A DNA stretch of 64,000 nt from Pilatotrama ljubarskyi (Eukaryota; Basidiomycota; Agaricomycetes; Polyporales; Polyporaceae): NCBI GenBank assembly GCA_022385805.1, contig MU277711.1, positions 185,344 through 249,343 on the forward strand. Reading direction: 5' to 3'. Position numbers and translations under genes: made by a program. The notes beneath the pieces are model-generated. The model did not search any database and had not been told where the DNA came from. It worked only from the letters and a program-made list of their open reading frames with translations. The first letter of the stretch is position 1. Each line of letters opens with the position of its first letter. Positions 36,796-48,800 of this stretch are shown here, one piece after another.

Positions 36796-38155
36796 ATGGC
36801 CTCTCGCCCTACCGTCAACGTCCGCTCTACGGCTGGAGGTGCGTGCAGATGGCGCGGATATGCAGGTCTGAAGGTCTGATGGCGAAATCCAGAGGCTTCG
36901 AGCTCCCTGCCCCTGCCCGCGGTGCTCACCGCTCCCATTCGTCTTGATGTCGTCCAGCAGGTGCACAGTGAGTAAACAACCAAAGTTAGCTAACCGCTTG
37001 ATCCTCAATATGTCACCGTCCTGCGCGTGAATAGAGAGCATCGCGAAGAACAAGAGGCAGGCATACGCCGTGAGCGAGAAGGCCGGCCACCAGACCTCCG
37101 CCGAGTCCTGGGGTACCGGTCGTGCCGTCGCCCGTATCCCCCGTGTCGGCGGTGGTGGTACCCACCGCTCCGGCCAGGCTGCGTTCGGTAACATGTGCCG
37201 TGGCGGTCGCATGTTCGCGCCCACCAAGACCTGGCGCAAGTGGCACGTCAAGGTGAACCAGAACCAGCGCCGCTTCGCGGTCGTCTCGGCTCTGGCTGCC
37301 TCCGCGCTCCCCTCGCTCGTCCTCGCCCGCGGTCACCGCATCGAGGAGATCGAGGAGGTCCCTCTCGTCGTCTCGAACGCGACTGAGTCTTTCGCCAAGA
37401 CGAAGGAGGCTGTCGCGCTCCTCAAGGCGCTCAAGGCGTACTCGGACGTTGTCAAGGTTTCCAACTCCCGCAAGCTCCGCGCCGGCAAGGGCAAGATGCG
37501 CAACCGCCGTCACCGCCAGCGCCGTGGCCCTCTTGTTGTCTACAACGAGGACAATGGCATTGTAAAGGCGTTCCGCAACCTCCCCGGTGTTGAGCTCGTC
37601 AACGTCCGCCGCCTGAACCTCCTTCAGCTCGCGCCTGGTGGTCACCTTGGCCGTTTCGTCATCTGGACCGAGGGTGCTTTCGGCCTCCTTGATGAGATCT
37701 TCGGCACCTTCGACAAGGTCTCGAGCTTCAAGAAGGATTACATGTACGTGATATCTTTAGTGATAACGAATCGGGTATTGAAGCTTCTACCTTCTCCAGC
37801 CTTCCCACTGCCAAGATCAGCAACCCCGACGTTACTCGTCTCATCAACAGCGACGAGATCCAGTCGGTCGTCCGCCCCGCAAACGCCAAGCACCAAAAGC
37901 GCCCCTGGACGCAGCACAAGAACCCCCTCGTCAACCGGGGTGTTCTGTTCCGTCTCAACCCCTACGCGAAGACCCTCCGCAGGCAGGAGATCCGTAAGTC
38001 GCCCCTGATTCTGCTTCTCGTTGTCTCGCGGAGGTTCATCGCGTCTTGCCCTCACAGTCAAGCAGGAGCGCATCAAGGCTCAGAAGGACAAGAAGAAGGC
38101 CAAGACCCCGAAGGCGGCTGGCGAGACCTTCTTGAAGACTCTGCTCGCTCCGTGA
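36796..38155 (+). CDS. RPL4: 60S ribosomal protein L4 (uL4)
   Basis: Five exons. ATG 36796 begins [14 protein letters not shown]; spliced exons give [20 protein letters not shown] and then [20 protein letters not shown]. The uL4 core follows: [20 protein letters not shown], the basic extended loop around [35 protein letters not shown], and [58 protein letters not shown]. The C-terminal extension holds [20 protein letters not shown] and a Lys-rich tail ending [10 protein letters not shown]. About 370 residues, the normal eukaryotic size. It binds 25S rRNA and lines the exit tunnel with its long loop. Codon choice is strongly C-ending, as expected for a highly expressed gene. Confidence 0.97.
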
Positions 38156-38870
38156 ATGCGCCGCGTCTGAAGTGGTGTACGAGAGGTTATGCAGTCTGCG
38201 ATGTCATCCCCTATGGCCAAGTCTATCGAGTCTTACATGTTGTATGTCGCCCATGCTGGAAATCACTTTCCGTAGGCCTGTGCTGCCTGCCACGACTTTT
38301 TGCTGTTGCGATTGCTTGTCTCGGGACGTCTGGGTACGGCAAGCGTGTCCGTCTGGTTGGGCCTTATTGGCGTCTGAGATCTGAGCAGGTCAGCAGGACG
38401 GTCAGTCTCATCCAGGGGTGCCCGGAGCTTAAGCATTACAAGAGGCATTCCGAATTGAAGTGGAGGAGGCAATTTCGATATGCTTATCGTAGAGGGATCG
38501 TCATCCGCTCACGGGTCCGCGTCCGACCGTCACCCTGGGACTCGGGTCACTCGGGGGCATTATATATACCCCTGAACTGTAAACTGGAGCCTGAGGCTGC
38601 TCTGACCCGCTCCGTCTCTCTTAACCTCTGTACATACTCGGACCGAGTGTGTTCGAAGATCGTCAAGGTACGTACGTCCACCCCGACTCCCCGAGAAGAG
38701 AGAGCTTGGGCGTGCGGTGTCCCTCCTCGAGGGGCTCGGTACCGACCACGCTATCCTCATTATGCTCGCTCGCTCCGGGGTGCTCACCCGACGTCCAGTG
38801 TCCATAGGATTTATCCAGGCCTCTCCCACTCAACCGCACAAGTTCACACCTTGAAGAGTAACTGAGCGAG
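38156..38870. promoter_or_regulatory. 3' flank of RPL4 and upstream region of the Cys-rich small gene
   Basis: A TATATATA box at 38561-38568, inside a short GGGG...CCCC inverted context, lies 300 bp before the next ATG (38871). It is the best core promoter candidate for the 52-residue protein gene if its leader is long or spliced. Open frames here are compositional. Confidence 0.35.
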
Positions 38871-39870
38871 ATGGCTTACGTCGAGACGGCTACGGCGGCG
38901 CCCGTGAACGAGTGCTACCTCGTCAAGTGCGACAAGTGCGGGAAGACGAGCTGGAAGGTGCGTCCGCGTCGTGTCATCGTGCGTCGTCTTTGCCGCCGCC
39001 GCCATTCGGTATTGGGGGTTGGGATTAGTGCCAGATTCGTGATTGCTGCCTCGTGCCGCGCCTCGAACTTCGCGGGAGGGGACTCATGGCCAGCCCCCGG
39101 CTCGGCTCGTGGGCGCAATTTGGCTCCTGGCCCCTGGGCGGTTGGCATCGCCCGAGCCGTCGGCTACATATAGCGAGGGTCTCATTTTACCTTACGACCG
39201 CAGCCAGGGCGGGGCGGGGGCGGGGGTGGGGGCGGCGAGGCTCGTAGTATGATTGCCACTTACGGAGCGGGAGCTGACTCGGGTCGCGGATGCCTTTTAC
39301 AGGGATGTGGCCAACACGTCGACGCGGTGAGCACCCGTTCTCAGTTCTCGTGCGGCTCTCTTTTTAGGTCTGATGCGGCCCCTGGTGCCCTGGGCCTTGG
39401 GCCCCGCGCGTCGCACCGCGCCAGAAGCCAGCGTCGGAGGGAGATGATAAGTAGCTGGGACTGCGAGGAGAGATCTGGGGGTATCTCGCGGTTTGGGCGT
39501 GCGCGGGCGTTGAGCGCGGTCTGTGCGCGCGGGGCACTGTGACTGGGGGGATCTTCTTCGCCCTCCTGGGTCCGCAGCGGGGTGCTTCTTGCTTCTGGCT
39601 CGGCCCAAGGTGTGTGGCCGTTGATCAGTGCGCACGGCGGGGGCGGCGGCAGGGGGCGATGGAGGTGTGGACGATGGGGTGCGTTCGCGCTGGGAAGATG
39701 GACGTCGGCGCGAATGCATTGCGCGGGGCTGGCCGCTGCCGGTGCGTTGCTGTGGGGGTTGCTGTGTGGGTGACGTACTGGAGGCGTTCTGTGCTGATGA
39801 GAGGGCTCGGGTGTGGACGCAGGTGATGAAGCCTGTCAAGGAAGACGACAAGTGCACATGCCCCCGCTGA
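38871..39870 (+). CDS. 52-residue Cys-rich, probably zinc-binding protein
   Basis: Three exons: 38871-38957, a 24-nt microexon 39303-39326 and 39823-39870, all joined in phase 0. The protein starts MAYVETATAAPVNECYLVKC and carries a CDKCGKTSWK zinc-ribbon-like knuckle, then GCGQHVDAVMKPV and the end KCTCPR. The pattern CxxC...C..H...CxC suggests one bound zinc. Small fungal proteins of this type are, as I recall, widespread and unnamed. Its introns (345 and 496 bp) are many times longer than the 45-65 bp norm of this window and are GC-rich; the first contains a G-run tract. No function can be given. The splice choice is supported by consensus gt/ag sites and by the continuous Cys/His pattern. 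Confidence 0.75.
39207..39235 (+). other. G-quadruplex-forming tract in intron 1 of the Cys-rich gene
   Basis: Five G-runs of 3 to 5 bases each, separated by single bases, lie at 39207-39235. This exceeds the usual G3+N1-7 rule for quadruplex formation. It is on the coding strand, so it could also form in the unspliced transcript. Confidence 0.6.
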
Positions 39871-40296
39871 ACGCGCACACGAACCGACGCGTCTGCACTC
39901 CCGGTCGATCACGACGATGGGCGTATGGGCGAAGACGACGCTGGGAAACCTCGGTGATACTGGGTGTGGTGTAGTGCTACATGTCGTATTCTTGGAGCGA
40001 TCTGCGATTGCAGTTGCGTGGAATAAACACTCGTCTCTCTGTCTGCAGTATATATCACTAGTAGTACTACTAGTGTCGTTTGTTGCTGAGAACGGACGGG
40101 CGTGATTGGGCGCCTACGCGAGCCGGGGCAGCAGCAGCAAGCACCGATGCGACGGTGGAGTCCTCGCCAGAATTCCTCCTTCCCCTCCTCTCTCCTCTCT
40201 CCTCTCTCCTCTCTCCCCCCGTCCCCCATCTCCCCCTTCTTTCTCTCCCTCTCTCCTCCCACACCCTGGCGGCCGTCCTCTGTACATACCTAGACA
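39871..40296 (+). promoter_or_regulatory. Kinase upstream region with a polypyrimidine tract
   Basis: About 90 bp of almost pure C/T with repeated TCTCC-type units (about 40172-40260) lie just before the kinase ATG at 40297. CT-rich tracts near transcription starts are typical of basidiomycete promoters. A TATATA (about 40049-40054) lies about 245 bp upstream of the ATG. Confidence 0.5.
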
Positions 40297-43200
40297 ATGG
40301 CCGCCCCCGTCGCCTCCACCTCCACAAACAGCCCTCCTGCCGACAACAGGAACAGCGTACACTCCGCCAACACCCACTCCCAGCACGACCGCGTCGTCAT
40401 GACCCACCAGGCCCGCACTCATCTCCGCCCGCCCACAGGTGGTAGGATGATCAACCAGTACGAGTTCGTCCACAGAGTCGGCAAGGGCCAGCACGGCGAG
40501 GTCTATCTCGCCCGCGACACCACAATGGACAACATGGACGTGGTCAGTCTGCCCTCTCCCATCCCCCCCGCTCCTTCGCGTCCTCACCTCCGCCCAACCG
40601 CCGCCACGTATGCGCTCACTCACAGGCCATCAAATGCGTCTCCCGCAAGTCCAAGAGCGACCGCATGAGCAAGCTCAGGAGGCGCAACCTCCCCCGTGCG
40701 AACAACACCCCGCTCGTAGACCAGCTCGGCAGCACAGAGCACAAGATTCGCAAGGAGATCGCTATCATGAAGAAGCTCAACCATCCCCACGTCGTCCGCT
40801 TGCTCGAGGTCATAGACGACCCCCTCAACGAGAAGATATTCATGGGTGCGTACCCCGTCCGTCTCTGCCTCCCCCTGCCTCCCCGCGCCTGGTATCCATC
40901 GCATACAGCTGCAGGAGCTTCGCGCGTCCACATCCCTGCATACGGTACAGAACGTTGCCGCTAGCGCGGTGACCGTCAGGTTCTGTCTGTGCTCTCGACC
41001 GTCTCTCTGCATGCCCTCACACGCTAATCTACCTCACATACAGTCATGGAGTACCTCGGCGGCGGCGAGATCAAATGGCGCACAAAATCCGACAACCCCT
41101 TGCTGCGTGTAGAACAGACGCGGCGAATCTGTCGAGACGTCATCCTCGGGCTAGAGTACCGTGCGTACCCCGTCTTCCCTTCTCTTCACCCTTCCCTTTA
41201 TCTGTACAGGTCATCTGTCTGTCTTTGGCCCCGCTGACGAACGCCCACCTGTCCAGTCCATTACCAGGGAATCATCCACCGCGACATCAAGCCCGCGAAT
41301 CTGCTCTGGACCGCCGACCGCCGGACGGTCAAAATCAGCGACTTCGGCGTCTCCACGTTCTCGTACGCGCAGCGGCTCGCGGCGGCGGGCAAGGGCAGTC
41401 TCAAAGACGACGACACGGACCCGATCCTCATGGACGAGTCGGACCTGTCGAAGACGGCGGGCACGCCGATGTTCCTCGCCCCCGAGATCGTGTGCGACGC
41501 CACCGTGGACGCGGTCGCGTCGAGCAGCGCGCTGAACCTGCACGCCGCGCCGACACCGCGGAAGAAGCCGCCTATCACGAAAGCGATCGACATTTGGGCA
41601 TTTGGCGTGACGCTGTACGGGCTGCTGTTTGGGTGCTTGCCGTTCAACGCGAAGAACGAGTTCGAGATATACAGAGTGATCAGGTCGCAGGATTGGGACG
41701 TGCCGGAGACGATGGGCTTGGACCAGCTGCCGACTGGGGGCCGACACCAGAGGCGGTCGAAGTGGCCTGCGGAGGAGTCGGAGGGATATCTTGTTGTCGA
41801 CTTGCTAGAACGGCTGCTGGAGAAAGATGCTCGGAAGCGCATCACTCTCGAGCAAGTCAAGGTAAGTGCTTTGGTGTTCGCTGTCTGTACGCGAACGGTG
41901 AGTCCTGACGTTTCGATTCCCAGCGACATCCATGGATCCTGCGGAACCTCGATAACCCGGAAGAGTGGCTGCGCGAGACCAAGCTGAGCAACTACCTCTC
42001 GCTCGAGCCGACGCCCGACGAGACCAAGACCGCGATGTCCCTCGTCCGCTTCCGCTGGCTTCCCACCGCGCAGCGGCTCACGAACCGCCTCTCGTCCTTC
42101 TTCCGGAACGTCCGCCCGCAGCGTTCCTTCCGCCGCCCGCAGCCTCGCGACGACGACGACGAAGAGACGAAGCACGTCGGCGTGCACTCGGCGCCGAATT
42201 TCGCGCACCTCTCGAGGCAGCGGACGAGCCCCGCGCACCCGCATTCCCACCACCATCACCACCATCATAAGCACGACCACCGCCACGACCCTGCTCATCA
42301 CGGCTCGGTGCGGGAGAAGACGAAGCGGCGCTCGAAGGCTGAGTTGTCCAGGAACAAGTCTGCGGGCGATATCGGCACGAAGCCGCTCCCGCCGACGCCG
42401 AAGGGCTTTGATATTTGGCCGGCATGGAACTCGGGCACGCCGTCGTCCTCGTCGACGTCGACCACCCAGGTCGCCGGGTCGTCCAAGGCGAGCAAGTCCC
42501 CCGATACGACGCTGCAAGTACCCTCCCGGCCGAGCCGGATGGGCTCGCCCCTCCCCTCCCCCGTGAGCTCAAGCGCAGTGTCCACGCCGACGACGGAGAC
42601 GCCGAGCCACTCCCCCGACAGCGAACGTCCCCGGAGCATGATGTTCAACCTGATGCGCAAGTTCGGCAGCAGCCATCGCCAGCCCTCGTACAGTCCCTTC
42701 CCGGTCGAGACGAGCACGTCGCTCGGCGGGCGACCGCACCACCACCACTACCCTCCGCCGGCGACCGCGCCGCCGTCGCGCGACAGCGGCGACGCGATCA
42801 GCAGCGCGGTCACGTCGCGCCAGAGCAGCATGAGCATGAGCGGCGGCCGGCTCACGAAGGCGATGCGTGCGGCGAGCTGGACGGGCCCCGAGTTCGCGCA
42901 CGCGCGGCCGTCGGAGGACCTGACGAGCTTGTACTCGGGCGAGCGGCCGGAGGACGCGTTGGACGACGATACGCTCCTCCTCGGTGCGGGCGGCGTCGCG
43001 CATAGCCCGGTCCCGTCCGTTCCGAACAGCGCGCTCCTAAGCACGGTGTCGTCGGCGAACTCGATCATCGGGGCTCCCGCGACGATGTCGGCGGCGCATG
43101 CTATCCTGGCTCGCTCTCCGGAGGGTGCGGCTGACGTTCCTGGGACCGCCTCGCAGAAGGACCCGGGTGCGGGTGCACGCCCACCGCCGTCACAGCAGGC

Positions 43201-43699
43201 GAGGCTGCGCACGACGAGCCCGCTTGCTCAAGTTTCGTACCACCCGTCCGAGCTGAGCGTAGCGTCGACGTCGAGCGGGGTGTCGTACGACTCGGCCGAC
43301 GACGGGTCGAGCATCTTCAGTCCGCCCCCTCCTACGAGGCGGTCCCGGCGCTCGCGCGAGATCGTGCTGGACGAGGACGTGGACGTCTCCCTGGACGACA
43401 TCGTTGACGACGACGACGACGACGATGACGTGACGGGCGAGGGGGATGAGTCGTTCGATCTGCAGCCAAGCACGTCGCAGATGTACCAGGACGAAGACGA
43501 GGAGAGCGAGGACGAGGAGGAGATGCCGCTGGAAGTGCGCACGCGCCGGCCGTCCGCGTCCGCCGCGGACATGTCGCCGCCGCGCCGGTCGCTGAGCGCG
43601 CGCCGGCCTGGGTCGAGTCCCCCGCCCCCGCCGCCCCCGGGGCACAGAGAGAACACATGTGAGCGCGAACACGAGCAGCGGCCGATGATCTGTACATAG
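40297..43699 (+). CDS. Ser/Thr protein kinase, CaMKK/SNF1-activating type (Sak1/Ssp1-like)
   Basis: The kinase domain begins near residue 55: YEFVHRVGKGQHGEVYLARD, joined by intron 40543-40625 to AIKCVSRKSKSDRM (catalytic Lys), then an insert (RRRNLPRANNTPLVDQLGST), KEIAIMKKLNHPHVVRLLEV, VMEYLGGGEIKW, IIHRDIKPANLLW, KISDFGVSTF, an acidic insert, LSKTAGTPMFLAPEIV, KAIDIWAFGVTLYGLLFG and the closing RHPWILRNLDNPEEWL. All catalytic residues are intact. The insert after the catalytic Lys and LSKTAGTP are features of CaMKK and yeast Sak1/Tos3/Elm1, upstream activators of SNF1/AMPK. The long C-terminal tail is disordered: a His-rich run (about 42240-42300), Ser/Pro stretches, a poly-Asp run near 43405-43430 and a Pro-rich end. 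Five introns are visible, all in the kinase domain part. Confidence 0.9.
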
Positions 43700-44848
43700 G
43701 GTGCTCACGATTGCGAGTGCTAGTAGGTGCGCGTGAGCTGCAGCTGCGGCCCTCTTGACCTTGTGATTCGCACCGAGGACTTTGATAGAAATGGACAGAG
43801 CATATGTGTGAATTCCGTTTCCGGTAGTACTCCTCTTTCTCTCCCTCTCTCCCCTCATCATCCCAGTTTGCTAGGCCTCCCCGCCCCGCTCCCACTCACT
43901 CACGCATCGCACATGTTCGTCTGATCCATCCACCGCATCTCTCCCTAGACTGTTTACAATCCATGGTCGTCCTCATCCATTCCTCCATCCATTGTATCAT
44001 TACCACCGTTCGTCCCTCCCTCCCCCTACTAGGTCCCTCCCATCTCTCTTCCGTGGTAGCTAATAGCCCACGACCTTCGCTCCGTCCCCTTCGCCCCCGC
44101 CGTTGTCCATCACATACCACCCGCTCTTCCGCGCCTTCGAGAGCGCGCCCCATGCACGTCTTCCTCTCCCCTCTCCCGCCTCCCCCACATATGCCATCCG
44201 TATCCGTATCCCATGCATGCATCTAGCTGTCGCCGATCGCCCCGGCCCCCTTCCTCTCACCGACACTCGCCGTACCCTTCTTCGCACTTCTGCTACGTAC
44301 ATACTCGAGCTCCGGCGCTAACAAGTCGCACGCACCTAGTAGTACCTCCCGCCCACCGCGCGTGGCCTATACAGTACATCATTCGCCCTCCCGCGCACGT
44401 CCGGTACGCCTACTTGGCACTCGGGGCCTACGAGATCTGAGAATGGAATAGAATTAGCCCGTCGCTCGGTCGGGGAGCGACAGGTGCTCGTATCCGTGCC
44501 TGTTATACATGTCGTGTACTCTACAGTGGACCCGTGCGTCCACGAACGTCATGGCAGTTCACAACATCGTCAAGAAAGGAGCCCGAGAAGGGGGAAAGAG
44601 GCATGGAGAGCGCGAGAGGGGGAGCGCCGAAACGATATGTGGCATGGTGCGCGGTAGCAGCAGCAGTAGCAGCGGTAGGGAAGAGGGGAGGAACGAGATG
44701 AGGAAAAGCGTCAGTGTAAGGAGCGTAGTATCGTGCAAGGAACGGCGAGAGGATTAGCATGGAATCGCTCTATGCATAAATACACAGCAACGCGCATATG
44801 GACATATGTTCGTCATGATGTGGGGACGTGGAGGGGTGCGAGACGGCC
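43700..44848. other. Convergent 3' intergenic region
   Basis: 1.1 kb between two convergent stops. It is C/T-rich on the plus strand (about 43830-44280). I see no coding exon, RNA gene or transposon. Confidence 0.6.
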
Positions 44849-47800
44849 TCATGCGAAAGATGGCCAGCCTCGGAGGGTCCTGACGGCACCACCGCCCAGC
44901 TTGCCGATGAGGGTCCAGACCGTGGTGGTGCTGTCACCGGCAAAGCCCTCTCCGCCGGCCTGCATAGTGTTGAAGCTCGACCACGCCATACGGTCGTAGT
45001 ACGACGCGCCGCCCGGAATCGCGTACTGTGGCGCCATCGCCTGGCCCATGAGGAACGCGATTAGGGCGGACGCGCCGACGCAGATGAGCAGCTGCCCGCC
45101 CTTCATGAGCGCGCCGCCATCCGGGTCGCCGTACACGTACGTGTTGTAGATGTTGTAGAACCGGCTGCTCTTGCGCGGGCGCGCGGGCGCCTTCGCATCG
45201 CGCGGGGAGCGCGGCAAGCCCGTCCGTGCAGACTCCTCAATGAGGCGGTCGATGGCGGCGCAGTCGACGCCGAGCTCCTCTTTGAGCGCCTTCCAGTCCT
45301 CGACGGCGTCCTCGGAGACGCCGCCCAGAATGGGCTGGATGGGCAGCTTGAGGCCCTTGTGCCAGGTCTTGAGCGTCTCGTTCGCCACCCGGAGCGCGAG
45401 CTCGTCCTGGTCCTGGCCTGCGACTTGGTTGTAGGATGGGGGGAGGTCGTGGGTATGTGGGTGTAGGTGCTCGTGTTGAGCCCTGGGGGTGGGGGGTAAC
45501 AAAGTTGACGATGAGGACGCAAGCGCATCATCGTCTTCCTCCGTGGGCTGCCCGCTCGACAACTCGGCCTGGACTTCCTCAGTCTGGACCTCGGCGTCGA
45601 CGGTGATTAGCACAGGAGGGATGGGTATCGGTTGAGGTTCTGTCTGAATCGACATGGTCGACACAGGGGTTTCTTCGGTTTGTATGCTGGAGGAGGCGGT
45701 GAGTATCTTTGGCGGAGGATCGGTCTGCATGGCTCGTGACGAAGTGAACTCTTCAAGCTCGTGCTGAACGCCCGTGTCGGAGTACTCCTTCATCTCCTCG
45801 ACCTTGTATGTCTCGATCTTCTTGGCACGACTGGCGACCTTCTATATAAAATCAGTCAGCATGTATGCGCGGAACAAAACAGACTCCTCCCCTACCCTCT
45901 TAGTCCGCGTGATGATGGTCTGCACGACATCCTCAGACTCGGTCTCGTCGTCATCAGCTTCAGCCTCGACCTCAAAGCTAGCCGGGTCTTCCTCGACTTC
46001 CTCCTCCATCTCCCATTTGCCGTCCTTCATCTTGCTCAGGAGCTCCGCACCGAGAGATTTGCTCACGCTCCCATGCGCGCTGGCCGTGCCGGAGCCCCCG
46101 CCCTTCTCGAAGGAGCTCGCACTGTTCCGGAGCTCGTCCATGTCGAAGCGCATGCGGTCGATCGTCTCCTTGAGCAGCATATTCTCCTGCTTCTGCTCGT
46201 CGAGCTGGCCCTGCGCCTGCTGCGCGAACATGAGCTCGCTCTCGAGAGCCGCGATGCGTTCCTCATAGTTGGACTGCTCGCGCAGCCACTTCTGCGACTC
46301 GATCGCTTGCAACTGTGCCGCATCCTGGAGGTCCTTGATCTCTTGGTCGCGGCGTCGAAGCTGGTTGCGGTACCTCTCCGACTCGGCTGAGACAGGACAT
46401 GAGTGATAGCGGCGCATATAGGCACTTGGTAGGACATACCGCATTGTTCCTGATACTGCTTCTGCAGACTCTGGTACGACGAGCGCGCCGTGTCCAAGCT
46501 CTTCTGCAGCTTCGCGATCTCTGTCTCCAGTGCTGCAATTTGCGTCGAGTTCGTGCGCTACCACAAGAAATCAGCCAAGGACGAATCCGGAGCACCGCGC
46601 CTCGCACCTCCTTCGACCGGAGCTCCTTCTCCTCGCGCTTCGTGGCACTCAGCTCACTTCTTGCTTCCTCCAGCCGCATCTGCATCTCCTCCAGCTCCTG
46701 CTCGTGGTCGGCCAGTCGATTCTGCAACGTCCGTTCGGCTTCTACGAGCTTCCTACCCAGGTCCGTGTTCAACCTCTGCAGTGCCTCGAGACGTTGCTCC
46801 ATATCCATAGAGACAGTCGACGAAGCTGTTGAGCGATCCATCACAAGACCGAGCAATGCCTCTTCGATCTCGGAGTCGTCGTCCGAGTCGTCTGAGCCCC
46901 GCCGCGGCAGAGGTAGCGACGAGATCTGCTCGTGGAAGTCGCGTTCGTCATCGAATGAGGCATCGGATGGCGGAGGAGACATCAGTCCGGTAGACCTGCC
47001 GCGCGGGTCCACTTCGCGTTCGGGCGAAGAACCGTAGTAATCATTCGCTGCGCTGTCAAGAGAGACAAAGTGTCCCTGTGGCTGAGACTGCGCACGCGAG
47101 TGCGGGCGGGAATATGATCCACCAAAAGGGGGTGAGCTGATGGACTTGGCGAGGGGCGGAGAACTGAAGGTAGGACTAGTAGGGTTCGAGGGCGCGCGCG
47201 TGCGGCCAGGGGTTCGCGAGTACGAGGTTGGGGGAGACGACACAGACTGAAAGGCGTCAGGTCGCATTCGCAGTCAGTATGATATGCGCATACCTCTGAG
47301 TCACTCAAAGCACGACTGTGACCCGCGTCGCTCTTGCGCCGAGACGGAGGTGGCCTTCGCGTCCAGCTAGAAGGTGCGTTGGGACCTAGCGGTGTGGTGC
47401 GCTGTCGCCGCCCAGCATCGAAAGGCGATTCGCGAGGGGTGCTGGGTACTGCAGAGTTCCGAGACGATGGTCTATAGTATGTGCCGACAGAGTCGCGGCT
47501 GGAAGAGCGGGAGTTCATGGCATCATAGTCGCGCTCTTCCGACCTACCGCGATCGTCGAACGCGCTTTGGCTCGGCGGTGGGGAATCATTGGGGCTATTT
47601 CGCGGGCTGAGGGTAGTCTGCATCGCTATGAACTGCAGCAGAACCTGGGGGGTAACTTGGAGGCCGGGGTTACTCGCGATGAGGCTCGTGAGCTGTTCCT
47701 CCTCCTCGGGCGTCATGAGCTCCACGGCGTTGTGGTTGCTCGAGAAGGTGCGCAGTACGTCTACGAGCGCATCTCCGGGTATGACTGGCTCGTTGTTGTC

Positions 47801-47952
47801 ATTGAGGTGTGATTGGGGGTGGTCTTGGAATATTTCGTTGATCTCTTGCTCGAGGTCGGCGAACGACTGGCGGTTTCTTCCATACGTTTCTTTCTGTGAC
47901 GCATATTCAGACGCGTCATTACTTGAAGCAAGGCTTAACATACCGCCGCCAT
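44849..47952 (-). CDS. Coiled-coil protein with C-terminal membrane segment (Uds1-like?)
   Basis: I start the gene at the ATG of MAA (complement of 47950-47952): GCG GCG is followed by a gtatgt donor, and the next exon reads KETYGRNRQSFADLEQEINE. A rival start is ATG 47941, which reads through that intron. Next come a Ser/Pro/Arg-rich region, SMDMEQRLEALQRLNTDLGR and a long coiled coil (about 150-200 residues, including RTNSTQIAALETEIAKLQKS and RNQLRRRDQEIKDLQDAAQL), an acidic stretch, a variable part with repeated TDPP/QTEE-type units, and LLICVGASALIAFLMGQAMA, a clear membrane helix about 80 residues from the end. The DFHEQISSLPL/coiled-coil part recalls fungal Uds1 (up-regulated during septation) proteins. 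The membrane helix suggests ER or nuclear-envelope anchoring. Function unknown. Confidence 0.75.
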
Positions 47953-48637
47953 GTTTGTCACATAGAAGTACACGGAATACGAGACAGAGTGGGGGTTGGA
48001 GAGGAGGAGGAGGAGGAGTTGTGGCCAGCCTGGCTCAACCGCCGATCGCGTCCGACCATTGATTATGTAAGGTGGTTGCCGGCTTTGTCAATGTCAATCT
48101 CGAAGCCTCGCGCTGCACCTGCGCTGCACCCAAAGCTCGCTTGGCTACATTGTTTGCACACCGCCGTATTCGTCTCTGGAATCTGAACACCGTGGGTAGC
48201 GGGAATCGTCCACCCGTCCAACCCGCTATCGCCATATGGATACTCAGGTTCTCTCTACCACTGATACCTGTTGCAGCGATGCGTCACATCTACACGCTGT
48301 TGCTGACGACCGGGTCCGTAGCGATCCCTCCTTACGAGGACATAACAGACATTCAGCAATCTGGCTTGTATATGGGGGAGGCTCGTCCCTTCAGTACTAT
48401 CGCGGTCGCTTCTCGTATGCTTTGATACAATATCATATACCGCAAATCCCTATTTCCTACTACAGTACTGCAGACGTTCTGCAAACGTTGAATTCTGCAG
48501 ATCTAGACGCCACCGACTCTGCGCTAACAACACGAGGGGCATTGGCCCGTGCTTCCCTCCTGAACAGGCAGAAATTTGAACTGAACTGGACTCCTGTCGA
48601 CAACCTGGTTACCAGCCTGGTTCGGGTCCGGAATCTG

Positions 48638-48657
48638 GATAAGTAAACCTACTTATC
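48638..48657. repeat. Perfect 8-bp hairpin
   Basis: GATAAGTA at 48638-48645 and TACTTATC at 48650-48657 form a perfect inverted repeat with a 4-base loop. It lies about 40 bp left of the larger foldback element at 48680-48800. Confidence 0.6.
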
Positions 48658-48679
48658 GATAAGAAACGCGATGAATGCG

Positions 48680-48800
48680 GCGCTTTGTGTTCTATTGTCC
48701 GGATTCCTAGACTCACTGCAAAACCGCCAAAATGTCCGAAGGCGGATATGCTCCGGAATACAGTGTATCCAAGAAATCCGGACAGAATTGAATGCAAAAT
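48680..48800. repeat. Foldback (MITE-like) element, copy 1
   Basis: GTCCGGATTCCT (48697-48708) pairs with AGAAATCCGGAC (48774-48785) at 11 of 12 positions. Imperfect pairing continues outward for about 15 bp and inward to CACTG on each side, and the centre holds CCGCC...GGCGG. The loop contains a 26-bp core (48713-48738) found again, inverted and exact, at 50017-50042. Limits are approximate. It could be a degraded non-autonomous DNA transposon. Confidence 0.5.

Noticed and set aside
41261..42517. 418-codon minus-strand frame
   Set aside because: Antisense to the catalytic exons of the CaMKK-like kinase, whose HRD, DFG and APE motifs are on the plus strand.
47374..48062. Overlapping plus-strand frames near the start of the coiled-coil gene
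   Set aside because: Antisense to its first exons; no conserved sequence.
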